Assembly: GCF_044901685.1 (NCBI RefSeq) | Contig: NZ_JBJDPS010000025.1 | Location: 1 to 64,000 of the forward strand | DNA: 64,000 nt | Origin: Micromonospora_G sp044901685 | Lineage (GTDB): Bacteria > Actinomycetota > Actinomycetes > Mycobacteriales > Micromonosporaceae | Direction: 5' to 3' | The notes under the pieces: generated by a model | The model's database searches: none | What the model was told of the DNA's origin: nothing | The model's input: the letters and a program-made list of their open reading frames with translations, nothing else | Part shown: piece by piece, positions 50,501 through 59,260 of the stretch | How positions within the stretch are numbered: the stretch's first letter is position 1 | Layout of the letters: the number at the start of each line of letters is the position of its first letter | Program-made: the position numbers and the translations under genes

Positions 50501-52456
50501 GTGGAGACCGTGATCCGCCCCCGTCAGCCCTCGGACAACGACGAGACCTCGGACAACGACGAGACCACGGACCACGCCGACGGGTCGGCGCTACCGGAGT
50601 TGGAGGAGCCCGACTGGATGCACCACGCCCGCGAGGTCGCGCAGACCAGCTTCTGGTCGGTCGCCCGCCGCCTACCGCACCTGGTGCGGGAGGCGATCGC
50701 CGTGGCGTGGGCGACCAGCCGCTGGGATACCGTCGCCTCGATCGGCCTGAACATCGCCGCCGGGGTGATGACCACCTTTGGACTGCTCGCCACGACCAGT
50801 GTGCTGACCCAACTGTTCGCCGCCGGACCCACCCCGGACCGGGTCCGCGCCGCGCTGCCGGCGCTGCTGCTCACCGCGGCTGCGGTGATGGCCAAGGGTG
50901 GACTCACGATCGCCGCCGGCTGGGCCCAGGCCCGGTTGGTGCCGCAGATCAACTACCGGGTCGAGCTGCGGATGTTCGAGGCGACCACGGCGGTCGACCT
51001 GGCCGCGTTCGACGACGCCGGGTTCGCCGAGGAGATGGACCGCGCCCGGGACCGGGGCATGCGCGAGGCCGCCTCGATCGTCGACAACACCGTCAACCTC
51101 ATCACCGGCGTCGTCGGCGTGCTCGCCACCGCCGTCGCCGTCGCCGTCATCCAGCCGATCCTGCTGCCCTGCCTGCTGCTCGCGGCCGTCCCCGAGGCGA
51201 TCACCGCCGTACGGATCGCCCGCCGCCAGTACCTGAACCTGCTGGCCAGGATCACCCGACGCCGTCGGATGTGGATGTTGGCGACCCTGATGGCGAACCG
51301 GCACACCGCCGCCGAGATCCGCTCCTACCAGATGCGTGAGTTCCTCCTCGGCGAGTACCGGCGGATGATGAACGCCGAAACCCGCGCGGATCTCGACCTG
51401 GTCCGCTCCCAGACCACCACCCGCCTGCTCGGCGCGTCCGTCGCCGGGCTGGCCGGCTTCGCGGTCTACGGTGTGCTCGGTGGTCTTCTCCTGGTCGGAT
51501 GGGTCGCCCTCGCCGCCGCGGCGACCGCGCTGCTGGCGTTGCAGACCGCCCACTCCAGCCTCGGGGTCGCGGTGTTCGCCACGAACTCGCTCTACGAGGA
51601 CGCCCTCTACTACCAGGACTACCGAGACTTCCTCGAGCGCGCCCACGACCGTACCCGGCCGTCCGGCGGTCAGGTCACCGCCGGGTTCGACACCATCGAG
51701 CTGGACAAGGTCAGCCTGCGCTACCCGGACACCGAGAACCCGGCGGTGAACGAGGTCAGCCTCACCGTACGGCGGGGTCAGGTGATCGCACTGGTCGGTG
51801 AGAACGGCTCCGGCAAGACCACCCTGGCCAAGCTCATCGCCGGCCTGTACCGGCCCAGTTCCGGTGCCATCCGTTGGGACGGCACCGACACCGCCGACCT
51901 CGACTCGCACAGCCTCGCCTCGCACGTCGCGGTGATGACCCAGGACTGGTGGAAGTTCCCGTTCACCGCGCGGCAGAACATCCTGATCGGCCGGCACGAC
52001 TCTCCGGCACGCCGGCCGGGCCGGGGCGTCGAGGACGCCGCCAGGGCCGCCGCCGCGCACGACATGATCCTCGACCTGCCGTTCGGCTACGACACCCTGC
52101 TCGACCGCGAGTTCAAGAACGGCCACGACCTCTCCGGCGGCCAGTGGCAACGCCTCGTCGCCGCCCGCAGCCTCTACCGGGACGCCCGTCTGCTGGTGTG
52201 CGACGAACCCTCCGCCGCCCTCGACGCGCGCGCGGAGCACGCGATGTTCCAGCACCTGCGCCGCCACCCCGACCGCCTGATCGTCCTGATCACCCACCGG
52301 CTCGCCAACGTCCGGCACGCCGACCAGATCTACGTCATGCGCAACGGGCGACTGATCCAGCAGGGCAACCACGAGGAGCTGATGACTCAGGACGGGCTCT
52401 ACCGGGAGTTGTTCGACCTACAGGCGGCCGGGTACCTGCCGGAGTCCACGTCATGA
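50501..52456 (+). CDS. ABC transporter, fused permease and ATPase (exporter type)
   Basis: A 651-aa half-transporter that should work as a dimer. A disordered acidic N-terminus (about 1-40) precedes six transmembrane helices (about 75-345) and a nucleotide-binding domain. The NBD has Walker A GENGSGKT (433-440), signature LSGGQWQ, Walker B LLVCDEPSAALDA and the switch His in VLITHRL. It is an exporter by architecture; the substrate is unknown. The N-terminus contains an 18-base tandem duplication encoding SDNDET twice. The next gene downstream encodes a small secreted aromatic-rich peptide, but that has its own Sec signal. Confidence 0.92.
   Translation: METVIRPRQPSDNDETSDNDETTDHADGSALPELEEPDWMHHAREVAQTSFWSVARRLPHLVREAIAVAWATSRWDTVASIGLNIAAGVMTTFGLLATTSVLTQLFAAGPTPDRVRAALPALLLTAAAVMAKGGLTIAAGWAQARLVPQINYRVELRMFEATTAVDLAAFDDAGFAEEMDRARDRGMREAASIVDNTVNLITGVVGVLATAVAVAVIQPILLPCLLLAAVPEAITAVRIARRQYLNLLARITRRRRMWMLATLMANRHTAAEIRSYQMREFLLGEYRRMMNAETRADLDLVRSQTTTRLLGASVAGLAGFAVYGVLGGLLLVGWVALAAAATALLALQTAHSSLGVAVFATNSLYEDALYYQDYRDFLERAHDRTRPSGGQVTAGFDTIELDKVSLRYPDTENPAVNEVSLTVRRGQVIALVGENGSGKTTLAKLIAGLYRPSSGAIRWDGTDTADLDSHSLASHVAVMTQDWWKFPFTARQNILIGRHDSPARRPGRGVEDAARAAAAHDMILDLPFGYDTLLDREFKNGHDLSGGQWQRLVAARSLYRDARLLVCDEPSAALDARAEHAMFQHLRRHPDRLIVLITHRLANVRHADQIYVMRNGRLIQQGNHEELMTQDGLYRELFDLQAAGYLPESTS
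50531..50566 (+). repeat. 18-bp tandem duplication in the ABC exporter 5' end
   Basis: TCGGACAACGACGAGACC occurs twice in a row (50531-50548, 50549-50566), in frame, duplicating SDNDET in the disordered N-terminus. Confidence 0.9.
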
Positions 52457-52666
52457 TCCGAAGCCCTGTGGTGACGTAGACGCCGGAGCAGCCGTAGTTG
52501 CCCGTTCGACGGAGACCGCGTTGGCGGATCGTCGCCGTAGCATCGCCCGTTGTCAGGAGCCGGACCGCGTACGCCCGTGTGAGCCTTACTTCGACCACTA
52601 TCGATGTCTTGGTCTCCGGTTCGACGAGGAGTCGGGTGCTCCGGGGCAGCGTCGGGAGGAGGCTTC

Positions 52667-52924
52667 ATGCGTGGACGTAGATGGGTGACCCTGGTGGCGG
52701 CGATGACGCTCGCGCTGGGCGGGCTGGTCGGGACCGGTGCCGCCCCCGCCGCCGCCGACCCGCCGGGCGGTACGCTGCGCGGCGTCTACTACGACGGCCA
52801 GTTCTGCAACAGCTACGGCAACGAGGGAGTCCAGACCGGACTGTGGAGCTGGTACTACTGCGAGTACCGCCAGTACGGCCCCACCGGCCCCGGTTTCTAC
52901 TTCCTCTGGTCCTTCACCTACTAG
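52667..52924 (+). CDS. Small secreted aromatic-rich protein
   Basis: An 85-aa pre-protein. A signal peptide with basic RGRR and hydrophobic core (about 8-25) ends after AAA near residue 30, giving a mature peptide of about 55 residues. That peptide is rich in Tyr, Trp, Phe and Gly, with two Cys (GQFCNS and YYCEYR) that could form one disulfide. It starts at ATG 52667 behind GGGAGGAGG. No known family is recognised. Confidence 0.75.
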   Translation: MRGRRWVTLVAAMTLALGGLVGTGAAPAAADPPGGTLRGVYYDGQFCNSYGNEGVQTGLWSWYYCEYRQYGPTGPGFYFLWSFTY

Positions 52925-53177
52925 ACAAGTGAGTCCCAAGTCGGGTCGGTGGTTGTGGGCGATCAGGGGAGCTGGTCACTCACCGACTCGACGAGCGGGG
53001 GACAGGTTTCGGTAGGTGCTCCTCCGGGCACGGGGTGCGGTTGTGATACGCCGGCCGTGGCAACCGCACCCAACGCTCGGCCACCACCGGTCCCACGCGA
53101 ACGGGAACGTGGTGCACGCGTGCCAGTCGTTCGACGGTCAGCGAGGAGACGGCTGGCAGAGGCAACCGATGTTCATC

Positions 53178-53183
53178 TATCGT
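53178..53183 (+). promoter_or_regulatory. -10 box of leaderless promoter for the small membrane protein
   Basis: TATCGT is followed by 7 bases and GTG 53191; it favours that start over TTG 53185. Confidence 0.5.
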
Positions 53184-53190
53184 CTTGGTT

Positions 53191-53508
53191 GTGGTCGGCG
53201 TGGCGGGCAGGGTGAGCTTCTGGGTGTTGGCAGCCGGTGGCGGGCTGCTGACGGTCGGGGCCTGGGGTGTCTTCTGGTGGTTGGCGGTGCCGCGCCACGA
53301 CATCTGCGCGATGACGTTGCCGGCTCCCGCCGGTTGCGGCTCCAGCCGGCTTCCCGTTGCCGCGTTCTGGTCCGTCGTCGCCGCCGGGCTCTACGGTGGA
53401 GTGCTGCTCTTCGCGGCAAAGGTTCCCGAGCGGCGGTGGCGGATGCTCGCCGTCCTCGGGCTGGTCGCCGGGGCCGTGTGCGGGTACTACTCGGTGCTCT
53501 ACGCCTGA
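53191..53508 (+). CDS. Small three-pass membrane protein, unknown function
   Basis: A 105-aa protein with three hydrophobic segments (about 8-30, 52-75 and 83-102) and a short external loop containing two Cys (DICAMTLPAPAGCGSS). No family is recognised. It is convergent with the TPR-CHAT gene and probably not part of that operon. Confidence 0.65.
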   Translation: MVGVAGRVSFWVLAAGGGLLTVGAWGVFWWLAVPRHDICAMTLPAPAGCGSSRLPVAAFWSVVAAGLYGGVLLFAAKVPERRWRMLAVLGLVAGAVCGYYSVLYA

Positions 53509-53605
53509 CGGCTGGTCTTCCTGAGACGCCGGTCGCGGCGAGTAGCCGCGTGCGAGCCGCCGGGTCGCACGAGCGCGGCCCGAATCAAGCGGATGTCAGT
53601 ACGGG

Positions 53606-56359
53606 TCATGGCCCGATATGGATGAACGGTGCCCAACTGGTGGGCAGACCGGGCGCCTCGTCCCGCATCCCGCGAATGGCAGTGTGGAGGGCGATTGCGG
53701 CGTTGTCACTCGTGAGCGTTCCGTCGTGGACGAGCTGACGATAGACACGCCTGCTGACCTCTGCCGCTGCCTTGTCGCCCGTCGCCCACATCGTGCCGAT
53801 CACGTGTCGCCAACCTCCGAAGTGCATGGCGGCGGCGATGTTGACGGCCTCGTCCAGAAGATGGACTCCGCCGACGGCCGTCTCGCAGGCGGAGAGGAAT
53901 GCGAACTCGGCCGCGCCGAACCGCCGATCGGCCAGGTCCGGGACGGTTACCGGGCCGGTGGTCAGCCAGTCCGTCGGCAGTAGGCCGCCGCGGGTCGGGT
54001 TGACGATGTCCTGGGTGCCGTGGCATGCGGCGTGGAACCAGGTATGCCCGGGGAGGGCTTCGAGGATCGCGGTGCGGCTGGCCGAAGTGTCACCGAGAAC
54101 CGTGAGGGCCGAGTCCGCGAAGAGGCTGCGCAGAAGCGCGGTTTCGGTTGTGGCACCGTCCAGCTTGCCGCGTCCCGGCGTCTCGGGCAGTGATACCACG
54201 AGCATTCGCCCCGGCGCCGGTGTCCCACCATCGACCCGCACCGGCTGCAAGGCACGCAGCGCGGGGATGTAGGACGAGACGACCCGGTCCAGTACCGTGT
54301 CGGACGTGCCATGCCGGCCCGCGGCATGTATGGGCAGGAATGTCAGGGGCCCCGTGGGGGACCACCACAGGCGATCCCAGTTGTCGTCAGCCGGTGTGGT
54401 GCCGTGTCCGAGTGCGGCCAGGACCGGCTCGGCGACGTGGTCCCACAGCCAGGCCAGCGCGTCGCTGATCGCGATGTCCAGCGCGGTGCGGTCGCGCGAT
54501 GCCTCGAACTGCTGCAACGCACCCAGGTAATCGTTGGTCTGTTCGCTCACCGCCTGCTCGGTGAGCGTCCGAAGCGCAACGGTGGACACACCAGAGGCGG
54601 AGACCAGCAGTGCGTCGCACCGCCACCGGCTGACGTTGACGATGACCGCTGTGCCGCCACCGCCCGGGGGGAGCAAACTGGTCAGACTCGGCGGCCGCAG
54701 GGAGGTGGTGGCTTCGGCGGTAAGGTCCTCCATCAGCTGGGCGGCCGCCATTCTCGTGTCGCGGTGCGCGGCCGTCGTCGCCGGTGTGGCGTTCTCGGGT
54801 GGCGGCCGGTCGAGGACCTGCTGGCAGTCGGCTATCCGCCGGGCCAAGAGCGGATTGTTCGTCGCGAGTTCGTCGAGGTCCCGGCGCCCCTCCAGCAGCC
54901 GGGACCAGTACACCGTACGCCCCCGTTCCAGGAGCTCGGTGGCCTCGTCGGGCGCCCCGGCCGCGAGTGCGCAGGCGGCCGCGTCGCGCCCGAGGCCGGT
55001 CGCGTGCCGCCGCAGGAGCCGGAGTTGGTCGTGATGACCCGCACCCCGCCAGGCCAGGACAGGCAGGAGCGCGACCGCGGCGCGGTGGGCAGCCAGGGCC
55101 TCGACCGGGCCCCGGGTCTCGGCGACAGCTCGGGCATGCGCCCGTGCTGCGGCGAGCCGGCCTACCGGGTCGCCAGCCGGCACCGCCGCAGCCTCCTCCC
55201 AGCGTCGTACCGCGTCGTCGAAGTCGACGGGGTTACCGGTGCGCCGATGCCGTAGGTACAGCGCGTCCGCGAGGCAGGCGAGGAACGGCGCGCGGTCGGG
55301 GTGATCGGGCCGGGTGGCGGTGACGGCGGACAGCCCGAGCCGGACGGGCGCGTCCAGATCCGCCTCGCCGCCCCGGTGCTCGGCGTGGGTGACGAGGATT
55401 TCGCAGAGGTTGGACTGGTAGCCGGGACGATCGGCGCTGTCGGGTGGGCACGCTTCGAGCGCGGCGCGAGCGGCTCGCACCGCACCGTCGAGGTCGGCGT
55501 CGCGCAGGCTGGTGGCCTCGGTGTCGAGGGTGGTGCCGGCGGCGGCACCGTACTCGAAGCGCATTTTCCGGGTGACAGCGAGGTTCGACGACCACCGGGC
55601 GAGCAGGAGTTGGTCCGCGCCCGCCATCTCGATCGCCCGCAGCCCGTGCCGTACGGCGCCGTCGAGGTCGGCGCGGTCGCCGTTCGTTCCGAACCGGACG
55701 CGTAGCGCGAGTGCGAGGTTGTTGAGCCGACGGCCGAGATCAGGATCGCCATCGGGAGTGAGCCACACCGCGAGTTGTCCCGTCTTGACCGCATCGTCGG
55801 CGTCGTCCGCAGCGCCGAAACGTTCGGCGCGCATACGCAGGGCGAGACCGAGGTTCGACGTGTAGATCGGACGCCGAGGGTCGGTTGCTTCGACTGTGTC
55901 AACGGCCCGGCGGCCGACCGTCACGGCCTCCTGCAGGTCGCTCGGATCACCGGTCTGCTCGAAGCGGGCACGGAGCCGGTTGCCAAGGTGAGACAGGTAC
56001 ATCGGAATGCTCGGGTCGCCGGGGTACGCGACATCGAGGGCTCGCCGGCCCACCGACACCGCCTCCTCCAACGCGGCCTGGTCGCCGAGGTAGTCGAACC
56101 GGGTCCACAGCACAAAACCGAGGTTGGACAGCCGAGGAGCCAGATTCGGGTCGTCCGCCCCGGTCGCGGCGACGGCATCTCGCCCCGCGGCGACAGCCAG
56201 ACGAATGTGGTCGTGGTTCCCGGTCCGCCCGAACTCCTCCCGCAGCCACAGACTGATCCGATTCAGCGTCCGTGGATGGAACCCGGCGAGCGCGTCGCGC
56301 CCTGCCTCGCGCGCCCGCAGCCATGCCGTCGTCGCCTCCGCGAGTTCGTTTCCGTCCAC
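53606..56359 (-). CDS. TPR-CHAT protease (caspase-like)
   Basis: A 917-aa protein. About 1-400 consists of degenerate TPR-like repeats of the form R-F-x2-TG-D-x2-L-x2-AV-x4-A, such as RFEQTGDPSDLQEAV and RFGTNGDRADLDGAV. A linker follows, and the C-terminal CHAT domain (about 640-917) is a caspase-clan cysteine protease. The catalytic pair is complete: His780 in AACHG and Cys825 in FLSACETAVGG. Such TPR-CHAT proteins act as regulated proteases in bacterial conflict systems, for example the type III-E CRISPR TPR-CHAT that cleaves a partner protein. GTG 56359 has GGAGGT upstream, and the gene follows the 169-aa membrane protein by three bases. The partner substrate is unknown. Confidence 0.9.
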   Translation of the reverse strand: MDGNELAEATTAWLRAREAGRDALAGFHPRTLNRISLWLREEFGRTGNHDHIRLAVAAGRDAVAATGADDPNLAPRLSNLGFVLWTRFDYLGDQAALEEAVSVGRRALDVAYPGDPSIPMYLSHLGNRLRARFEQTGDPSDLQEAVTVGRRAVDTVEATDPRRPIYTSNLGLALRMRAERFGAADDADDAVKTGQLAVWLTPDGDPDLGRRLNNLALALRVRFGTNGDRADLDGAVRHGLRAIEMAGADQLLLARWSSNLAVTRKMRFEYGAAAGTTLDTEATSLRDADLDGAVRAARAALEACPPDSADRPGYQSNLCEILVTHAEHRGGEADLDAPVRLGLSAVTATRPDHPDRAPFLACLADALYLRHRRTGNPVDFDDAVRRWEEAAAVPAGDPVGRLAAARAHARAVAETRGPVEALAAHRAAVALLPVLAWRGAGHHDQLRLLRRHATGLGRDAAACALAAGAPDEATELLERGRTVYWSRLLEGRRDLDELATNNPLLARRIADCQQVLDRPPPENATPATTAAHRDTRMAAAQLMEDLTAEATTSLRPPSLTSLLPPGGGGTAVIVNVSRWRCDALLVSASGVSTVALRTLTEQAVSEQTNDYLGALQQFEASRDRTALDIAISDALAWLWDHVAEPVLAALGHGTTPADDNWDRLWWSPTGPLTFLPIHAAGRHGTSDTVLDRVVSSYIPALRALQPVRVDGGTPAPGRMLVVSLPETPGRGKLDGATTETALLRSLFADSALTVLGDTSASRTAILEALPGHTWFHAACHGTQDIVNPTRGGLLPTDWLTTGPVTVPDLADRRFGAAEFAFLSACETAVGGVHLLDEAVNIAAAMHFGGWRHVIGTMWATGDKAAAEVSRRVYRQLVHDGTLTSDNAAIALHTAIRGMRDEAPGLPTSWAPFIHIGP

Positions 56360-56362
56360 GTG

Positions 56363-56872
56363 TCACGCACCTCCGGCAAGCAGGACGAGCACCACGATGC
56401 CGAGTGCGACCAGCGCCACGAGTTGCGCGGCGAGACCCACCGAGATCCAGGCCGCTTTCCAGTTGTTCGCCCTGCGCAGGGTGTCGATCGTCCAGACCTG
56501 GATCGTGCCCACGTGATTGCGGGCCACGGTTTCGCCGTCGACGCCCCAACGGTCATGGAGAAGCCGGTCGAGCGTCACCGGCGTGGCGACCGCGTACAGC
56601 CGATTCCAGTTCGCCACGATGCCGGCGCCGGCCGCCGCGGTGAGGGCCACGAGTGCCACGACGAGCGGCGGTATCCCACTGTCGGGGAACACTCGGGCGG
56701 CCGTCGCCGTACCGGTGCGGAACAGCGCGACTACGGCGGCGAGCAAGGTGACGAAGCCGCCGGATGTCGTGACCAACGCGACGCCTCGGGCGTCGAACTG
56801 GGTACGGCGCTCCCTCTCCGCCTTGAGCTCCGCCTCGATGAAGGTGGTGTAGGTCTTGCCCTGCTCGCTCAC
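56363..56872 (-). CDS. Membrane protein of the TPR-CHAT operon (candidate effector)
   Basis: A 169-aa protein. A charged amphipathic N-terminal helix (about 8-32, EAELKAERERR) is followed by two close transmembrane helices (about 33-52, 68-88), a ~55-residue soluble loop and a third transmembrane helix (about 147-166). The 2TM-plus-1 layout recalls membrane effectors of bacterial conflict systems (SLATT or Pycsar-TM-like), but I see no motif that proves this. Its start GTG 56872 overlaps the stop of the 50-aa gene, and the protease gene begins three bases after its stop. Co-expression with the protease is therefore almost certain. A role as protease target or pore is a hypothesis. Confidence 0.75.
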   Translation of the reverse strand: MSEQGKTYTTFIEAELKAERERRTQFDARGVALVTTSGGFVTLLAAVVALFRTGTATAARVFPDSGIPPLVVALVALTAAAGAGIVANWNRLYAVATPVTLDRLLHDRWGVDGETVARNHVGTIQVWTIDTLRRANNWKAAWISVGLAAQLVALVALGIVVLVLLAGGA

Positions 56873-57021
56873 CGGTGTTCGAGGTCGGGTGGGAGATTTC
56901 CACCCCGGATGTGGTCCATCTCGATCCAGGACTTGTCGGTCGGTGGCGGCTCCAGCTCGTCCGGCCCGGGCGCTGGAGCGGGCTGGTCAGGGGCTGTCGG
57001 TGTGGGTTCGTCGCCGCTCAT
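56869..57021 (-). CDS. Small Pro/Asp-rich protein heading the TPR-CHAT operon
   Basis: A 50-aa acidic, proline-rich and probably disordered protein: MSGDEPTPTAPDQP at the start, SWIEMDHIRGGNLPP near the end. The ATG at 57021 has GGAGGAACG upstream, and the stop overlaps the start of the 169-aa gene (GTGA). It could be an inhibitor, adaptor or protease substrate, but nothing in the sequence settles this. An in-frame ATG at 57066 is less likely. Confidence 0.6.
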   Translation of the reverse strand: MSGDEPTPTAPDQPAPAPGPDELEPPPTDKSWIEMDHIRGGNLPPDLEHR

Positions 57022-57291
57022 CGTTCCTCCGGCAGTGGTGTCCGTGCCCGGTGTCCCGGCCATCATCGGGACCGTCGCGAAAGTGGGACAAGCAACTGAC
57101 CGGTGTCCGACAACGACTTGCCGACGGTCCGGCCGTACGGATCGCGCATCTGCCCGACAGGGGGGCGGGTTGACGTCGGCCCGGCCGCACCATGGAGGCT
57201 TTCGGGGCCTACTTAGGGCGCATCCCGGATGCGCCAGGCGTCCCAGTCCGCCAGATTTGTTCCTGGTGGACTGCCGACGGGGGAGGTCGAA

Positions 57292-58410
57292 ATGAGGCGG
57301 ATGCTTCGGTCACTGGTGATCGCGACAGCGGCGTTGGCGGTGGTCGCCCCGACTGCCGCTGCCACCGCCGGGCCACGGGACGTGAAGCGCGCGGGGTTGC
57401 AGAGCCGACTTGACGGCGTCGTGGCCGCCGGGGCGGTGGGCGCCCTGGCAGAGGTACGCGACGCAGGTGGCGTCTGGCGGGGCAACAGTGGCGTCGCCGA
57501 ACTGGGCACGAGGCGGGAGGTGCCGGTCGACGGCCGGTTCCGCGCCGGCAGCATCACGAAGACATTTGTCGCCACCGTCGTCCTGCAACTCGTCGGCGAG
57601 GGTCGGCTGCGGCTGGACGACCCGGTGGAGGCGTGGTTGCCCGGGGTCGTCCCGGGCGGTCGTCGGGTGACCGTACGTCACCTGCTCAACCACACCAGCG
57701 GGTTGTACGACTACCTGCGCACCCTTCCGATGCCCCCGAGCCCGGAGTTTCTCGACAACCGGTGGCGCACCTGGACCCCGGCCGAGCAGGTCCGGCGGGC
57801 GGTCGCCAACCCGCCGACGTTCGAACCGCCCGGTTCGGCCTACGCGTACTCGAACACCGGCTATCTCCTGCTCGGTCAGATCATCGAGAAGGTCACCGGC
57901 CGGTCGTACGGCGAGGAGGTGCAGCGGCGCATCATCCGGCCGTTGCGGTTGCGCGGCACCGAGATGCCGGGGACCTCGACCCGGATTCGGGGGCCGCACC
58001 CGCACGGCTACGTGCCCACGGAGCGCAACGGCAGGGTACGCCTCGTCGATTTCACCACGATGAACCCGTCGGTGATGGGAGCGGGCGGCGAGATCATCTC
58101 CACGACGCGGGACCTCAACCGCTTCTTCGTCGCGCTACTCGGTGGGCGCCTGCTGCCCGGGCACCTGCTCGACGAGATGAGGACGCGCGGGGTCGGGGGC
58201 GGCAGGGCGTACGGGCTCGGGTTGGCCTGGTGGGACACCTCGTGCGGGGTGCGCGTGTACGGCAACGACGGCGACGCGCTGGCGTACCAGTCCTGGTCGT
58301 TCTCCACTGGGGACGGGCGTCGACAGGTGACCGTCGCGCTGACGCCCACCTTCGACGGGGACCCCGACGACGCCGTCGAGGCGTTCGTGGACCGGGCCAT
58401 CTGCGGCTGA
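57292..58410 (+). CDS. Secreted serine hydrolase (beta-lactamase / D-Ala carboxypeptidase family)
   Basis: A 372-aa class C beta-lactamase-fold protein. A signal peptide spans about 1-26 (cleavage after ATA). The catalytic motifs are S87-I-T-K90 and Y186-S-N188. The usual third motif (H/K-x-G) is not evident: the corresponding region reads YGNDGDALAYQSW, so Asn may replace His. ATG 57292 follows GGGGAGG. It resembles R61-type D-alanyl-D-alanine carboxypeptidases and esterases; the substrate is unknown. It separates the two TPR clusters and is convergent with the PP2C-like gene. Confidence 0.87.
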   Translation: MRRMLRSLVIATAALAVVAPTAAATAGPRDVKRAGLQSRLDGVVAAGAVGALAEVRDAGGVWRGNSGVAELGTRREVPVDGRFRAGSITKTFVATVVLQLVGEGRLRLDDPVEAWLPGVVPGGRRVTVRHLLNHTSGLYDYLRTLPMPPSPEFLDNRWRTWTPAEQVRRAVANPPTFEPPGSAYAYSNTGYLLLGQIIEKVTGRSYGEEVQRRIIRPLRLRGTEMPGTSTRIRGPHPHGYVPTERNGRVRLVDFTTMNPSVMGAGGEIISTTRDLNRFFVALLGGRLLPGHLLDEMRTRGVGGGRAYGLGLAWWDTSCGVRVYGNDGDALAYQSWSFSTGDGRRQVTVALTPTFDGDPDDAVEAFVDRAICG

Positions 58411-58448
58411 CCGGGGACCGGCGGCCGGCGCGCGCCCGTACGGTCGGG

Positions 58449-59246
58449 TCAGGCCGCCCCGCCCAGGTCGGTGCAGTACGCGATCGACGCGTCGTCCGCC
58501 CGCACCGCCTGATCTGCCTCCGCCTGCCGGACACGTCGGATGATGTCGGCCGGTCCGTTCGCCGCCAGCACGGCCATGACCTGCGGCCAGTCGGCCAGCC
58601 CGAACCGGTCCACGAGGCGGCTGGCCCCGTTGCTGAGCAGGACGGCACCGGTCACCTCGGAGAGCAGACGGCTACCGGTCACCGCCTCGTCGGCCGCCCG
58701 TGGGTCGTCCTTGGCCACCCAGAAGCCGCCCGGCCGGTTCCGGTTGGCGCGCAGCTCCCGCAGGATCCGGTGGTAGTCGTCGCCGCCCTCGACGGTGGCC
58801 CCGAGCGCGGACTCGTACGACCGGCTGATGATCACCTCACGGGGGTCGGAGACGACGAGCGGCCCACCGTCCGTCCGGTCGAGTACGACGACCGAGTCAC
58901 CGAGCACCAGATGCTCCACAAGACCGTCGGTCAGGCGCAGGATGGCCACGGTCGCCGACGGACTGATCGGGTTGGTGACGTCGCAGCTTCCTCGATGAAG
59001 GTCCGTCACCTGGTCGATGGCCTCGGCGAGCAGCGCCGCGAGACCGCGCTGCGGCACCAGCGACAGGAGACCGAGAAGGCTGCCGCCCAGGCGGCTCGCG
59101 TACCAGGCCACACCGTGCCGGCAGATCGATTCGGTGTCCGCGATGCCAGCACCGTCGACCAGCACCGCCGCGCTCGGCAGCGCCCCGGTGAAGTCCTCGT
59201 TCGTCCGGCCGGCACGTGCCGGGACGCTCGCCATCGTGACCCGCAT
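58449..59246 (-). CDS. PP2C-like protein with altered metal-site motif
   Basis: A 265-aa protein with the PP2C (PPM) order of motifs: RTNED at 14-18, VLVDGAG with Asp31 at 28-34, LVLGDSVVVL in the central sheet, and DDASIAYC near the C-terminus in place of DNxTxxVV. The usual SDG loop reads LLSNGAS, so a metal-binding Asp appears as Asn. It may be a weakened phosphatase or a pseudo-phosphatase; this depends on alignment. ATG 59246 lies 14 bases after the TPR gene, the last gene of a four-gene operon. Confidence 0.75.
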   Translation of the reverse strand: MRVTMASVPARAGRTNEDFTGALPSAAVLVDGAGIADTESICRHGVAWYASRLGGSLLGLLSLVPQRGLAALLAEAIDQVTDLHRGSCDVTNPISPSATVAILRLTDGLVEHLVLGDSVVVLDRTDGGPLVVSDPREVIISRSYESALGATVEGGDDYHRILRELRANRNRPGGFWVAKDDPRAADEAVTGSRLLSEVTGAVLLSNGASRLVDRFGLADWPQVMAVLAANGPADIIRRVRQAEADQAVRADDASIAYCTDLGGAA

Positions 59247-59260
59247 CGGTGGTCCGCGCC

